Origin: Caballeronia temeraria
Lineage (GTDB): Bacteria > Pseudomonadota > Gammaproteobacteria > Burkholderiales > Burkholderiaceae
NCBI RefSeq assembly: GCF_001544795.2
Contig: NZ_FCOI02000004.1
Span: forward strand, 186,001-250,000
DNA length: 64,000 nt
Direction of reading: 5' to 3'
Made by a program: the position numbers and the translations under genes. The notes under the pieces were generated by a model that was given only the letters and a program-made list of their open reading frames with translations, ran no database searches and was not told where the DNA came from. Below, in pieces: positions 1 to 8,404 of this stretch (the first letter of the stretch is position 1; each line of letters opens with the position of its first letter).

Positions 1-718
1 CGGGCGCGCCTTCACGGTCGGACAATGAAAAGCGGTCTGCAAGTTGCGGCACATAGCGCGGATCGATGCGCGAAAGAATATCTTTCAGACGCGTCGAGCG
101 CTCGTTTCGAACGAGAAACGCCAGCGACTCCGGCATGTACTTCAGGATCACGGGCGCGAGCAGCGCCGGAAACCCTGCGGCGAGAAACACGGATTGCCAG
201 CCGTAGCGCTCGATCATGCCCTTGCCGACGAGCGCCGCCAGCATGCCGCCGACGGAATATCCGCTGAACATCAGCGTCACCATCGTGCTGCGGATCTTGC
301 GCGGCGAGTACTCGGTCATTTGCGCGACGACATTCGGCATCACGCCGCCGATGCCCAGTCCCGCGAGAAAGCGCGCAATGCCGAACGTCACCGGATCGCG
401 CGTCAGCCCGGCCGCGGCCGTGAATATGCTGAACAGCAGGAGACAGATGACGATGGCGGGCACGCGGCCGATTCTGTCGGCGATGGTGCCGAGAAACACC
501 GCGCCGAGCATCATGCCGAGCAGCGCGGAACTCACCATGAAGCCGGCGCTCGTCGGCTGAATGCCCATGTCGCTCATGATCGACGGCAGCGCGATCCCGA
601 CGACCGCGAGATCGTATCCATCGAAGATGATGATGAGCGCGCACCAGAACAGAAGCAGCACGTGAAACTTGCCGAACCGCGCATCGTCGCATAGCTTTTG
701 CACGTCTATTTGCCGCAT
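1..718 (-). CDS. MFS transporter, AAHS-type aromatic acid:H+ symporter (N-terminal part, runs off the window)
   Basis: Inner-membrane permease probably bringing benzoate or a related aromatic acid into the cell. The reverse strand reads MRQIDVQKLCDDARFGKFH and then a first membrane helix with the GYDLAVVGIALP motif typical of the aromatic acid:H+ symporter family, followed by the loop motif GTIADRIGR. About 239 codons are visible and the frame is open to the window edge, so the C-terminal half is missing. The ATG has a GGAG site six bases upstream. It is the last visible gene of the cat-ben run on this strand, 168 bases after the Rid gene. Family is clear; substrate is inferred from context. 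Confidence 0.85.
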   Translation of the reverse strand, partial: MRQIDVQKLCDDARFGKFHVLLLFWCALIIIFDGYDLAVVGIALPSIMSDMGIQPTSAGFMVSSALLGMMLGAVFLGTIADRIGRVPAIVICLLLFSIFTAAAGLTRDPVTFGIARFLAGLGIGGVMPNVVAQMTEYSPRKIRSTMVTLMFSGYSVGGMLAALVGKGMIERYGWQSVFLAAGFPALLAPVILKYMPESLAFLVRNERSTRLKDILSRIDPRYVPQLADRFSLSDREGAP

Positions 719-886
719 GATGTCTCCATTGATGTAGGACTTGCAGTGATTCCGCGTTGGTCTTTTTTGTATTGATTTCGACGGCTCGATGAACGCGCGC
801 GCGTTCTCCTTGCCGCGTTCGTGGCGCAGCAAGGGCTCGCGTTTAATGTGTTTTTCGTTGACGGACTGCGTTGAAGTGCTTGCGTG

Positions 887-1294
887 TTACGACGGGTTCG
901 CCGTCAATACGGCCACTGCCTTGATCTCGACGATATAACCCGGAGCGCCGCCGAGCATGTGCGCGCCCACTGCCGTCCATGCGGGCAGCGGATGCGTGTT
1001 GAGATAGCGGTCGCGCACCTGCATGAACAAGGGCAGATCGCGCATATCGGTGTGAAAGGTCGTCACGTCGACGACATCGCTCAATGAAGCGCCCGCCGCT
1101 TCCAGCACGAGCTTCAGATTCTCGAATGCCTGCACGATCTGCGCCTCGCGGTCCTCGACCCGTTGCATCGCGGCATCGCGGCCGATCTGTCCGGACACGT
1201 AGATCGTGTTGCCGGCCTTGATTGCGGGCGCATAGCGGATCTTTTCGTACACCGCTTCCATTCCCGCGGGAACGATAGCCTTGCGTTCACTCAT
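887..1294 (-). CDS. Rid family (YjgF/YER057c/UK114) protein, atypical
   Basis: A 135-residue protein of the RidA/YjgF fold, which in canonical members hydrolyses reactive enamine/imine intermediates. The core IYVSGQIGRD and the C-terminal VEIKAVAVL match the family. The Arg that canonical RidA uses to hold the substrate carboxylate (in a PARSCV context) is replaced: this protein reads PAWTAV, with Trp at about residue 106. It is therefore probably not a standard imine deaminase. It lies 19 bases downstream of benD in the same direction, so it is likely co-transcribed with the benzoate genes. I chose the ATG giving MSERKAIVP; the longer reading frame runs into benD. Confidence 0.8.
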   Translation of the reverse strand: MSERKAIVPAGMEAVYEKIRYAPAIKAGNTIYVSGQIGRDAAMQRVEDREAQIVQAFENLKLVLEAAGASLSDVVDVTTFHTDMRDLPLFMQVRDRYLNTHPLPAWTAVGAHMLGGAPGYIVEIKAVAVLTANPS

Positions 1295-1313
1295 GAATGC
1301 GTCTCCCGCGAAA

Positions 1314-2090
1314 TCAGCCGTTATCGCCGCCGGCGACGGGTAATACCGCGCCGGTGATATAGCTCGCTTCATCCGATGCGAGGAAAAGAATCGGCGCGAT
1401 CTGTTCGTCAAGCGTGCCGTAGCGTTTGAAGAAGGTCGATTCGGTGACCTGCTTCACCGCTTCGCCCATCCAGATTTTTTCCCGTTCGCTGTCGCCGCTC
1501 GCATTACGCGGCACGCGTCGCGGAGGCGCTTCGGTGCCGCCCGGCGCCGCCGCGACCACGCGGATGTTGTGCTCGCCGTATTCCATCGCGAGCGCTTGTG
1601 TCATCGCGTTGACGCCGCCTTTCGCAGCCGAATACGGCACGCGGCGAATCCCGCGCGTCGCGTTCGACGACACGTTCACGATCGTTCCGCGTCCGCGCTC
1701 GAGCAGATGCGGCAACACCGCATGGCACGCGTAAAGCGTCGGCATGAGCGAGCGGCGAATCTCGGCGTCGATCTGCGCGGGCTCGAACTCGGCATACGGA
1801 CGCATGCGGATCGCGCCGCCGACGCCGTTGACGAGAATATCGATGCCGCCGAACGTGCGCGCCGCGAACGCCATCGCCGATGCCGCGCCTTCATACGTTT
1901 CCATATCGGCGACGAAGCCGGCTGTATCCGCGCCCTGCGCTTCGGCGGCCACTTCCTCGATGAAATCCGCGCGATCGACGAACAGCACCTTCGCGCCTTC
2001 CGCCGCCGCGCGCAACGCCACGCCCCGCCCGATGCCCTGCGCCGCGCCGGTGACGACCATCACCTTGCCGGCAAATCGTTGTTTGCTCAT
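1314..2090 (-). CDS. benD: 1,6-dihydroxycyclohexa-2,4-diene-1-carboxylate dehydrogenase (benzoate diol dehydrogenase)
   Basis: Oxidises the benzoate cis-diol made by BenABC to catechol with NAD+ and loss of CO2. It is a 258-residue short-chain dehydrogenase with the cofactor motif VVTGAAQGIGRG near residue 12, NVSS and the catalytic YSAAK (Tyr-x3-Lys) motif, and the C-terminal GAVLPVAGGDNG. Its ATG overlaps the benC stop codon (ATGA), indicating translational coupling. Order and neighbours (benA-benB-benC-benD) fix the assignment. Confidence 0.93.
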   Translation of the reverse strand: MSKQRFAGKVMVVTGAAQGIGRGVALRAAAEGAKVLFVDRADFIEEVAAEAQGADTAGFVADMETYEGAASAMAFAARTFGGIDILVNGVGGAIRMRPYAEFEPAQIDAEIRRSLMPTLYACHAVLPHLLERGRGTIVNVSSNATRGIRRVPYSAAKGGVNAMTQALAMEYGEHNIRVVAAAPGGTEAPPRRVPRNASGDSEREKIWMGEAVKQVTESTFFKRYGTLDEQIAPILFLASDEASYITGAVLPVAGGDNG

Positions 2091-3115
2091 GCGGTCACCG
2101 GCGAGGCGTTGGGAGTGAACTTCTCGTAGTGGAAGCTGTTGGGCTTCACGCCGTTCTCGTCGAAGTGCTTGCGCACGGCATCGACCATCGGCGGCGGGCC
2201 GCACAGGTACACGTCGACATCGCCGTCATTCAGCGATTCGGCGGGCATATGCTGCGTCACCCAGCCTTTGCGCGGATGATTCGAATCCGCATCGGCGACG
2301 ACGGTGCTGAACGTGAAGTTCGGCAACTGCGCTGTGTACGCTTCGATGGCTTCGACCTGCACGAGATCGAGATCGCGCGTCACGCCATAGATCAGGTGAA
2401 TCTTCTGTTGCGAGTTCGCGCGCGCGAGCACTTCGAGCATCGAGAGGAACGGCGCGAGACCCGTGCCGCCCGCGAGGAACAGGAGCGGACGCTCAACCGC
2501 GCGCAGATAGAAGCTGCCGAGCGGACCGGTCAGCTCGACCGCGTTGCCCGTCTGCGCGGATTCGAGCCACGTGCTCATCACGCCGCCGGGAATCTTCTTG
2601 ATGAGGAAGCTGATCTTCGTTGCGCCCGGCGCGGACGAGAACGAATACGAGCGATGCTGGCCGCTGCCCGGAACATCGATATTCACGTACTGGCCCGGCA
2701 GGAAAACCGGCGCGGGCGTGGCGGCATCCACATCCAGTTCGAGTACGACGGCGGCGTCGTTGTGCGGCTCGATCTTCGTGACCGTCGCGGCGAACTTGCT
2801 CTGCGCGGTCTTGCATGCCGTCGACGATGCCGGGACCGCGATCACGCAATCGCTCGACGGCACCATCTGGCACGTGAGCACGAGACCGCTTTCCTTCTCG
2901 TCATCGGAGAGCGCGTCTTCGATGTAGTCGTCGCCGAGATCGTAGTTGCCGCTTTCGGCACGGCACTTGCAGGTGCCGCACACGCCGTCGGAGCAATCCA
3001 TCGGCAGATTGATCTTGGCGCGGAATGCGGCGTCGAGAACCTTCTCGCCCGCCTTGCATTCGACGAAACGCGTCACGCCATCTTCGAAATTCAGTGCAAT
3101 GTTGTAGCTGGACAT
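2087..3115 (-). CDS. benC: Benzoate 1,2-dioxygenase electron transfer component (ferredoxin reductase)
   Basis: Passes electrons from NADH through FAD and a 2Fe-2S centre to the BenAB oxygenase. The 342-residue protein has an N-terminal plant-type ferredoxin domain with the cluster loop CSDGVCGTCKCRAESG (about residues 42-57), an FAD-binding domain with HRSYSFSS, and an NAD domain with LLFLAGGTGLAPF and the CGPPPMVDA motif. The ATG is preceded by AGGAGG. It lies 35 bases after benB and overlaps benD by four bases. Confidence 0.95.
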   Translation of the reverse strand: MSSYNIALNFEDGVTRFVECKAGEKVLDAAFRAKINLPMDCSDGVCGTCKCRAESGNYDLGDDYIEDALSDDEKESGLVLTCQMVPSSDCVIAVPASSTACKTAQSKFAATVTKIEPHNDAAVVLELDVDAATPAPVFLPGQYVNIDVPGSGQHRSYSFSSAPGATKISFLIKKIPGGVMSTWLESAQTGNAVELTGPLGSFYLRAVERPLLFLAGGTGLAPFLSMLEVLARANSQQKIHLIYGVTRDLDLVQVEAIEAYTAQLPNFTFSTVVADADSNHPRKGWVTQHMPAESLNDGDVDVYLCGPPPMVDAVRKHFDENGVKPNSFHYEKFTPNASPVTA

Positions 3116-3150
3116 GTTGCCTCCTACTTCCTGTCTCGTCACCGCGGGCT

Positions 3151-3639
3151 TCAGACGTGATAGACGTCGAGCACCTGCCGGATGTAGTCGTTCTTCAGCA
3201 CAATCTTCTTGTGCGAAATCACCAGAATGTCGTCGACCTTTCGCAACGTCACGAAGATCGTGCCGAAGAAATGATCGGTCATCTTGTAGCGATGATTGAG
3301 CGTATCGAAGTTGTAGCGCACATCGACTTCGTTCTCGCGCTCGGCCAGCACTTCCACGTTCGTCACGTTGTGGCTCGTGCGCGGCTCGGGCATCGATGCG
3401 CCGCTGCGCTCGGTCTTGATGCGGAACACGCGATCTTCGAGGCCGCCGCGATCCGGGTAGAACATCAGCGAGATCTGGCTTTCGTGATCGTCGGTGAGCT
3501 GATCGTCGTCGTCCCACGCGGGCATCCAGTACGTGACGTCTTCCGCGTAGCACCCGAGCCACTCGTCCCACTGACGGTCATCGAGCAGACGCGCCTCGCG
3601 ATACAGCGTCGCGCAGATTTTCAGGTAATCGAAGCTCAT
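3151..3639 (-). CDS. benB: Benzoate 1,2-dioxygenase, small (beta) subunit
   Basis: Structural subunit of the ring-hydroxylating dioxygenase; it forms the hexamer core with BenA. The 162-residue product beginning MSFDYLKICATLYREARLLDD has the size and the acidic EWL-x-CYAEDVTYWMPA segment of aromatic dioxygenase beta subunits. Its ATG overlaps the benA stop codon (ATGA). A longer upstream reading frame exists but runs antisense-free through benA and is not used. Confidence 0.93.
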   Translation of the reverse strand: MSFDYLKICATLYREARLLDDRQWDEWLGCYAEDVTYWMPAWDDDDQLTDDHESQISLMFYPDRGGLEDRVFRIKTERSGASMPEPRTSHNVTNVEVLAERENEVDVRYNFDTLNHRYKMTDHFFGTIFVTLRKVDDILVISHKKIVLKNDYIRQVLDVYHV

Positions 3640-4994
3640 GCCAGTGTCTCCCCTTGTTCCTTCTTCAACGCGTCGCGCATCACGTTGACCCAGTATTCGT
3701 GCTGGACGACGAAGAGACCTTCGTCTTCGCTGCGCTCGCCCGAAATGAGCGGCTTGATGCCCATGTTCCTCGCGTTTTCGTCCGGACCGTGCACCCACAG
3801 CGGCGCGCCACGCGAGAGATCGTTCCACATCGCCGTGATGCCCGCGTAACCCGACTGGCACGCGCGGAATTCTTCGAGGTCGTCGCTCGTGCCCATGCCC
3901 GACACGTTGAAGAAGTCTTCGTACTGACGAATGCGCGTCGCGCGATCCTCCGCGCTTTCGCCCTTCGGCGCGAAGCAGAAGATGCTGACTTCGGTCTTGT
4001 CGACGCCGAGCGGCCGCACCACGCGAATCTGCGTGCTGAACTGATCCATCAGGAACACGTTCGGATAGAGGCACAGATTGCGCGTCTGATTGACGATGTA
4101 ATCCGCCTGAACCTCGCCGACACGCGCCTTGATCTCTTCGCGATGCTGATACACCGGCCGCACTTCCGGGTTCATCGTCTTGGTCCACAAGAGGATGTGG
4201 CCATGATCGAAGCCATACACGCCCGCGACCGACTTGCTCCAGCTATTGGCATCGACGGCCTTGGTGCCTTCCACTTTGCGCCGGCCCATCGTCGCGGCGT
4301 AGTTCCAGTGCACGGTGCTGACGTGATAACCGTCGCAGCCGTTTTCCATCTGCATCTTCCAGTTGCCGTCGTAGATGTACGAGGAATTGCCGCGCAGCAC
4401 TTCGAGCCCGCCGGGCGCCTGATCGACGATCTGATCGATAATCACTTTCGTCTCGCCGAGATAGTCTTCGAGCGGGATCGAATCCGCATTCAGGCTGCCG
4501 AACAGAAAGCCGCGATAGTTCTGAAAGCGCGGCACGCGGCGCAAATCGTGCGAGCCGTGCGTGTTGAACTGGATCGGATATTCGGTGGTCTTTTCGTCCT
4601 TGACCTTCAGGAGCTTGCCCGTGTTGGAAAACGTCCAGCCGTGGAACGGGCACGTGAAGCTGCCCTTGTTGCCGTGCTTGCGGCGGCACAGCATCGCGCC
4701 TTTATGTGCGCAGGCGTTGATGACCGCATGCAGTTCACCGGTCTTGTCACGCGTCACGACGATAGGCTGACGGCCGATCCACGTCGTGTAGTAATCGTTG
4801 TTGTTGGGGATCTGGCTTTCGTGCGCGAGATACACCCAGTTGCTCTCGAAGATGTGCTTCATCTCGAGATCGAACAGATCGGCGTTCGTGAAGATGTCGC
4901 GACGGCAGCGGTAGACGCCGCTTTCCTTGTCGTCCTGGACGGCGTTTTGCAGCAGTTCGTCGAGCTGCGTGGCTTTGTCGGTGATGGCGGACAT
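3636..4994 (-). CDS. benA: Benzoate 1,2-dioxygenase, large (alpha) subunit
   Basis: Catalytic Rieske oxygenase subunit that adds O2 to benzoate to give the cis-1,2-diol. The 452-residue protein has the Rieske pattern C-x-H ... C-x2-H at Cys95/His97 and Cys115/His118 (CAHKGAMLC and CPFHGW). The mononuclear iron ligands lie in the DGYHVSTVH segment of the C-terminal catalytic domain. I start at MSAITDKATQ, with a GGGAGA site just upstream; the earlier Met would extend into untranslated leader. It sits 113 bases after catA, with a strong hairpin in the gap. Confidence 0.95.
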   Translation of the reverse strand: MSAITDKATQLDELLQNAVQDDKESGVYRCRRDIFTNADLFDLEMKHIFESNWVYLAHESQIPNNNDYYTTWIGRQPIVVTRDKTGELHAVINACAHKGAMLCRRKHGNKGSFTCPFHGWTFSNTGKLLKVKDEKTTEYPIQFNTHGSHDLRRVPRFQNYRGFLFGSLNADSIPLEDYLGETKVIIDQIVDQAPGGLEVLRGNSSYIYDGNWKMQMENGCDGYHVSTVHWNYAATMGRRKVEGTKAVDANSWSKSVAGVYGFDHGHILLWTKTMNPEVRPVYQHREEIKARVGEVQADYIVNQTRNLCLYPNVFLMDQFSTQIRVVRPLGVDKTEVSIFCFAPKGESAEDRATRIRQYEDFFNVSGMGTSDDLEEFRACQSGYAGITAMWNDLSRGAPLWVHGPDENARNMGIKPLISGERSEDEGLFVVQHEYWVNVMRDALKKEQGETLA

Positions 4995-5066
4995 ATGAGT
5001 TCTCCCTATGCGCGGTTCCGTGGCGGAGCGCATGCATCGGTATCGAATGGGGTCGTGCGGAGAGTC

Positions 5067-5092
5067 GAGCGGCGGCGGGCGTGCCGCCGCTC
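5067..5092. other. 10-bp perfect stem-loop between catA and benA
   Basis: GAGCGGCGGC and GCCGCCGCTC form a perfect 10-bp stem around a six-base loop, 15 bases after the catA stop codon and about 70 bases before benA. There is no T-run on the minus strand, so it is not a classical intrinsic terminator. It may stabilise or process the catA transcript or attenuate read-through into benABCD. Confidence 0.6.
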
Positions 5093-5107
5093 AGGCGCGT
5101 TCGGCGA

Positions 5108-6043
5108 TTACGCCGTGACGGACGCGCGCGGGCGATGGACGATCTGGTTGTCCTTGCCCTGCACCAGCGGAGTCAGCTGGATGTCGAAGACGATTTCCTT
5201 GTACGCATCGTCCTTCAGGCCCAGCGCCGTGCCGCCCGTCTTTTCGACGACATGCGGAACCAGCTCCTCACGCGTTGCATAAGCGAAGTCATCCCAGATC
5301 AGCGGATCGCCTTCGATGTTGATCTGCGTCGTCAGCTTGCGATGCTTCTCGCTCGTCGCGAAGAAGTGCACATGCGCCGGACGATTGCCGTGACGCGCGA
5401 GCGAGTCGAGCAATTGCTGCGTTGCACCTTGCGGCGGGCAGCCGTAGCCGACAGGCATCAGCGTGCGGAATTCGTAGCTGCCGTCGGCGCCCGTCTTCAC
5501 CGCGCCGCGCAGGTTGAAATCGCTTTGCGCGCCGGTCGGGTCGAAGTGCGAGTAGAAGCCATTCGAGTTGGCGTGCCAGCATTCGACCACCGCGTTCGCG
5601 ACAGGCTTGCCGTCGAGACCCGTGACCGTGCCGCGAATGACGAGCGGGCCGGCATTCGCATCGGGATCGAGATCGATCTTCGACACGCCGTCGCGCACCG
5701 GCGCACCGGCCACATACAGCGGGCCTTCGATGGTGCGCGGCGTGCCGCCGTGGATGTCCGCTTCGCGATCCTCGGCATCCATGCGGATGTCGAGATACTT
5801 TTCCAGACCGAGGCCAGCCGCGAGCAGCGCGGCTTCGCCGTCCCGGCCCAGCTTGTTGAAGTAATTGACGCCGGTCCAGATTTCATCGGGCGTCATGTTG
5901 AGGTCGTCGATCGCCTTGAACAGGTCGCTCAGCAGGCGATGCGTGATCTCCTTGGCGCGAGCACTGCCGTCCTGACTTCCGAGGTTCGCAGCGGCCTTCA
6001 GCAGGTCCTGCACTTCCTTCGTATCGAACACTTTGATGCTCAT
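5108..6043 (-). CDS. catA: Catechol 1,2-dioxygenase (intradiol)
   Basis: Cleaves catechol between the hydroxyls to cis,cis-muconate using Fe(III). The 311-residue protein has an N-terminal helical linker domain (about residues 1-100) and the intradiol beta-barrel with MPVGYGCPPQG and the iron-binding RPAHVHF segment; the two Tyr and two His ligands of the family appear present. The chosen start MSIKVFDTKEVQ fits family length; the open frame further upstream is promoter DNA. First gene of the minus-strand catA-benABCD run and divergent from the LysR regulator, which probably activates it with muconate or benzoate. Confidence 0.95.
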   Translation of the reverse strand: MSIKVFDTKEVQDLLKAAANLGSQDGSARAKEITHRLLSDLFKAIDDLNMTPDEIWTGVNYFNKLGRDGEAALLAAGLGLEKYLDIRMDAEDREADIHGGTPRTIEGPLYVAGAPVRDGVSKIDLDPDANAGPLVIRGTVTGLDGKPVANAVVECWHANSNGFYSHFDPTGAQSDFNLRGAVKTGADGSYEFRTLMPVGYGCPPQGATQQLLDSLARHGNRPAHVHFFATSEKHRKLTTQINIEGDPLIWDDFAYATREELVPHVVEKTGGTALGLKDDAYKEIVFDIQLTPLVQGKDNQIVHRPRASVTA

Positions 6044-6075
6044 GTCTGCTCCTGAATCTCGCAATTTTATGGTGG

Positions 6076-6085
6076 GGGTTAACCC
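6076..6085. promoter_or_regulatory. GGGTTAACCC palindrome upstream of catA
   Basis: A perfect 10-bp palindrome 33-42 bases upstream of the catA ATG, in the catA-LysR intergenic region. It differs from the ATAC-N7-GTAT motif nearby, so it may be bound by another regulator or be chance. Confidence 0.3.
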
Positions 6086-6107
6086 TCGCTTCAGCACCGC
6101 AGCAGAT

Positions 6108-6122
6108 ATGCTCGGAAGGTAT
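6108..6122. promoter_or_regulatory. LysR-type site upstream of catA (ATGC-N7-GTAT)
   Basis: ATGC-N7-GTAT differs by one base from the ATAC-N7-GTAT consensus described for BenM/CatM-type regulators. It lies in the 177-base gap between divergent catA and the LysR gene, about 65 bases upstream of the catA start and about 100 upstream of the regulator. An exact copy of the consensus precedes catB. Confidence 0.55.
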
Positions 6123-6220
6123 AGTCGGGTGTTGAAACAGAGCGTGAAGGCAGGATAATGGACGTAAAGAAGCCCAGTCCAACACTGATTTAGTATCGGG
6201 CTATATCCAGGAGGTATTGA

Positions 6221-7144
6221 ATGGAGCTGCGACACCTGCGCTACTTTGTGGCGGTGGCGGAGGAAAGAAACTTCACGCGCGCCGCCGAGCGGCTGCATAT
6301 CGCGCAACCGCCGCTGAGCCGACAAATACAGCAGCTCGAAGAAACGCTCGGCGTGCAGTTATTCGAACGCAACTCACGGCCGCTCAAGCTCACGGAGACG
6401 GGCAAGTTCTTCTATTCGCATGCCGTGCAGCTGCTCGCGCAGACGGCCGAGCTCGAATCCATGACGCGGCGCGTGGGCAATATCGAGCGCAGTCTTTCGG
6501 TGGGATTCGTCGGCTCGACCTTATATGGCATGTTGCCGAAGATCATCCGCCGCTTTCGCGACGAGAACACCACCGTCGAACTGAGCCTGCACGAAATGTC
6601 GACGATGGATCAGATCCGCGCGCTGAAAGATGGCCGCATCGATGTCGGTTTCGGGCGCATTCGTCATGAGGATGCGAATATCCGCCGTGTGGTTCTGCGC
6701 GAAGAGCAACTGATCGTCGCGTTGCCGGTCGGCCATCCGCTCTCGCTCGCGAAGCCCGTGCTCTCGCTGCGCGATCTCGTCAACGAAACGCTCATCATTT
6801 TCCCGAAGGCGCCGCGCCCGAGTTATGCCGATCAGGTGCTCGCGGCGTTCCAGGACCGCGCGCTCGCGCCGCGCAAGACCTATGAAGTACGCGAATTGCA
6901 GATCGCGCTGGGCCTCGTCGCGGCAGGCGAAGGCATTTCCGTCGTGCCGAGCAGCGTGCACGGCCTGAAACGCGACGACGTGAGCTACAAGGAACTCGAC
7001 GATCCCACGCTCGTCTCGCCGGTCATCATGAGCATGCGCGCGCTCGACGAATCGCGCGACATCAAGGAGATGCTCGAACTGATCTACCGGCTGTACGACG
7101 AGGAAAAGATCGCGTATACGCCGCGCACGGATCGGGGCGGGTGA
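6221..7144 (+). CDS. LysR-family regulator of benzoate/catechol genes (CatR/BenM-like)
   Basis: A 307-residue LysR regulator. The N-terminal winged helix-turn-helix (MELRHLRYFVAVAEERNFTR, with ERLHIAQPPLSRQIQQLE) matches the CatR/CatM/BenM subgroup, followed by the effector-binding domain (about residues 90-295). Effectors in that subgroup are cis,cis-muconate and, for BenM, benzoate. It has AGGAGG six bases before the ATG. It lies between catA-benABCD (divergent) and catB-catC-benE (downstream, same strand), and matching LysR sites occur upstream of both groups. Confidence 0.92.
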   Translation: MELRHLRYFVAVAEERNFTRAAERLHIAQPPLSRQIQQLEETLGVQLFERNSRPLKLTETGKFFYSHAVQLLAQTAELESMTRRVGNIERSLSVGFVGSTLYGMLPKIIRRFRDENTTVELSLHEMSTMDQIRALKDGRIDVGFGRIRHEDANIRRVVLREEQLIVALPVGHPLSLAKPVLSLRDLVNETLIIFPKAPRPSYADQVLAAFQDRALAPRKTYEVRELQIALGLVAAGEGISVVPSSVHGLKRDDVSYKELDDPTLVSPVIMSMRALDESRDIKEMLELIYRLYDEEKIAYTPRTDRGG

Positions 7145-7149
7145 AGCAC

Positions 7150-7170
7150 GTCATACCTGGCGGGTATGAC
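7150..7170. promoter_or_regulatory. LysR operator upstream of catB (exact ATAC-N7-GTAT inside an 8-bp inverted repeat)
   Basis: GTCATACC and GGTATGAC form perfect 8-bp arms around TGGCG. The inner sequence is ATAC-CTGGCGG-GTAT, an exact match to the BenM/CatM-type site. It begins five bases after the LysR stop codon and ends 79 bases before the catB ATG, where an activator site is expected. Confidence 0.75.
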
Positions 7171-7249
7171 ACTAGACGTGAACGGTCTTGGACAGGCGGC
7201 AATTGGGCACGCAATATCTCAACAACCCATCCATTCCGACATTTCAGGT

Positions 7250-8377
7250 ATGAAAGCCCAAATCACCTCCGTCGAAGCGATTCTGGTCGATCTTCCGACC
7301 ATCCGTGCGCATCAACTCGCGATGGCGACGATGCAGCAGCAAACCCTCGTCATCGTCCGTCTGCGCACGAGCGACGGCATCGAGGGCATTGGCGAAGCCA
7401 CGACCATCGGCGGCCTGTCTTACGGCGATGAGAGTCCCGAAGGCATCAAGCTGACCATCGATACGTATCTCGCGCCCGCGCTCGTCGGACAGGATGCGAC
7501 CAACATCAACGCCGCGATGCTCAGGCTGAACAAGGTCGCGCGTGGCAACCGTTTCGCGAAGTGCGCGCTCGAAACCGCGCTGCTCGATGCACAGGGCAAG
7601 CGTCTGAACGTGCCAGTGTCGGAACTGCTCGGCGGCGCGGTGCGCAAAACGCTGCCGGTGCTTTGGACGCTCGCGAGCGGCGACACGCAGCGCGATATCG
7701 AAGAAGCCGACATGCTGCTGGCCGAACGCCGTCATAACACGTTCAAGCTGAAGATCGGCCGGCGCAGCGTGCGCGATGACGTCGCGCATGTCTCGAAGAT
7801 CAAGGCCGCGCTCGGCGATCGCGCGAAAGTCACCGTCGATGTGAACCAGGCCTGGAGCGAAACCGATGCAGCGCTCGGCATCGAGGCGCTGGAAGCGGCG
7901 GGCATCGACCTCATCGAACAGCCGACGCCGCGCGAGCAACGCGGCGCGCTCGCGCGACTCGCGGCGCGTTTCATCGTGCCGATCATGGCGGACGAAGCCG
8001 TGACCGGCCCAGAGGACGCGCTCGAACTCGTGCGCCACGCATGCGCCGACGTGTTCGCGCTGAAGATCGCGAAATCCGGCGGCATCTACGGGATGATGCG
8101 CACGGCCGCCATCGCCGATGCGGCGGGCGTCTCGCTCTATGGCGGCACGATGCTCGAAGGCAGCATCGGATCGATTGCATCGGCACACGGATTCAGCGCG
8201 CTGCCGCAACTTTCATGGGGCACGGAACTGTTCGGGCCGCTGCTGCTGAAGGATGACATCGTGACGGCGCGCCCGCAGTATCGCGACTTCGATCTGCATA
8301 TGCCGGAAGGACCGGGGCTGGGTCTTCACATCGATGAAGAGAAGCTTGCGTTTTATCGCCGCGACAAGCGCGCCTGA
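7250..8377 (+). CDS. catB: Muconate cycloisomerase
   Basis: Lactonises cis,cis-muconate to muconolactone; enolase-superfamily enzyme that needs Mn2+/Mg2+. The 375-residue product opens with the family-typical SVEAILVDLPTIRAHQLAM and carries the catalytic KLKIG lysine motif, metal ligands in VDVNQAW, IEQP and MADEAV, and the second lysine segment ALKIAKSGG. The ATG at 7250 gives the conserved N-terminus; an ATG at 7166 would begin inside the LysR operator and is rejected. catC follows after 27 bases. Confidence 0.94.
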   Translation: MKAQITSVEAILVDLPTIRAHQLAMATMQQQTLVIVRLRTSDGIEGIGEATTIGGLSYGDESPEGIKLTIDTYLAPALVGQDATNINAAMLRLNKVARGNRFAKCALETALLDAQGKRLNVPVSELLGGAVRKTLPVLWTLASGDTQRDIEEADMLLAERRHNTFKLKIGRRSVRDDVAHVSKIKAALGDRAKVTVDVNQAWSETDAALGIEALEAAGIDLIEQPTPREQRGALARLAARFIVPIMADEAVTGPEDALELVRHACADVFALKIAKSGGIYGMMRTAAIADAAGVSLYGGTMLEGSIGSIASAHGFSALPQLSWGTELFGPLLLKDDIVTARPQYRDFDLHMPEGPGLGLHIDEEKLAFYRRDKRA

Positions 8378-8404
8378 TTTCATTGACACACGATCGAGGA
8401 AACC

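Noticed and set aside
3654..5282. Long plus-strand ORF (542 codons) across benA and benB
   Set aside because: Arg/His/Asp-rich antisense frame over two clear Rieske dioxygenase genes; typical of GC-rich DNA.
7166..7249. Earlier catB start
   Set aside because: It would begin inside the LysR operator and add residues not found in muconate cycloisomerases.
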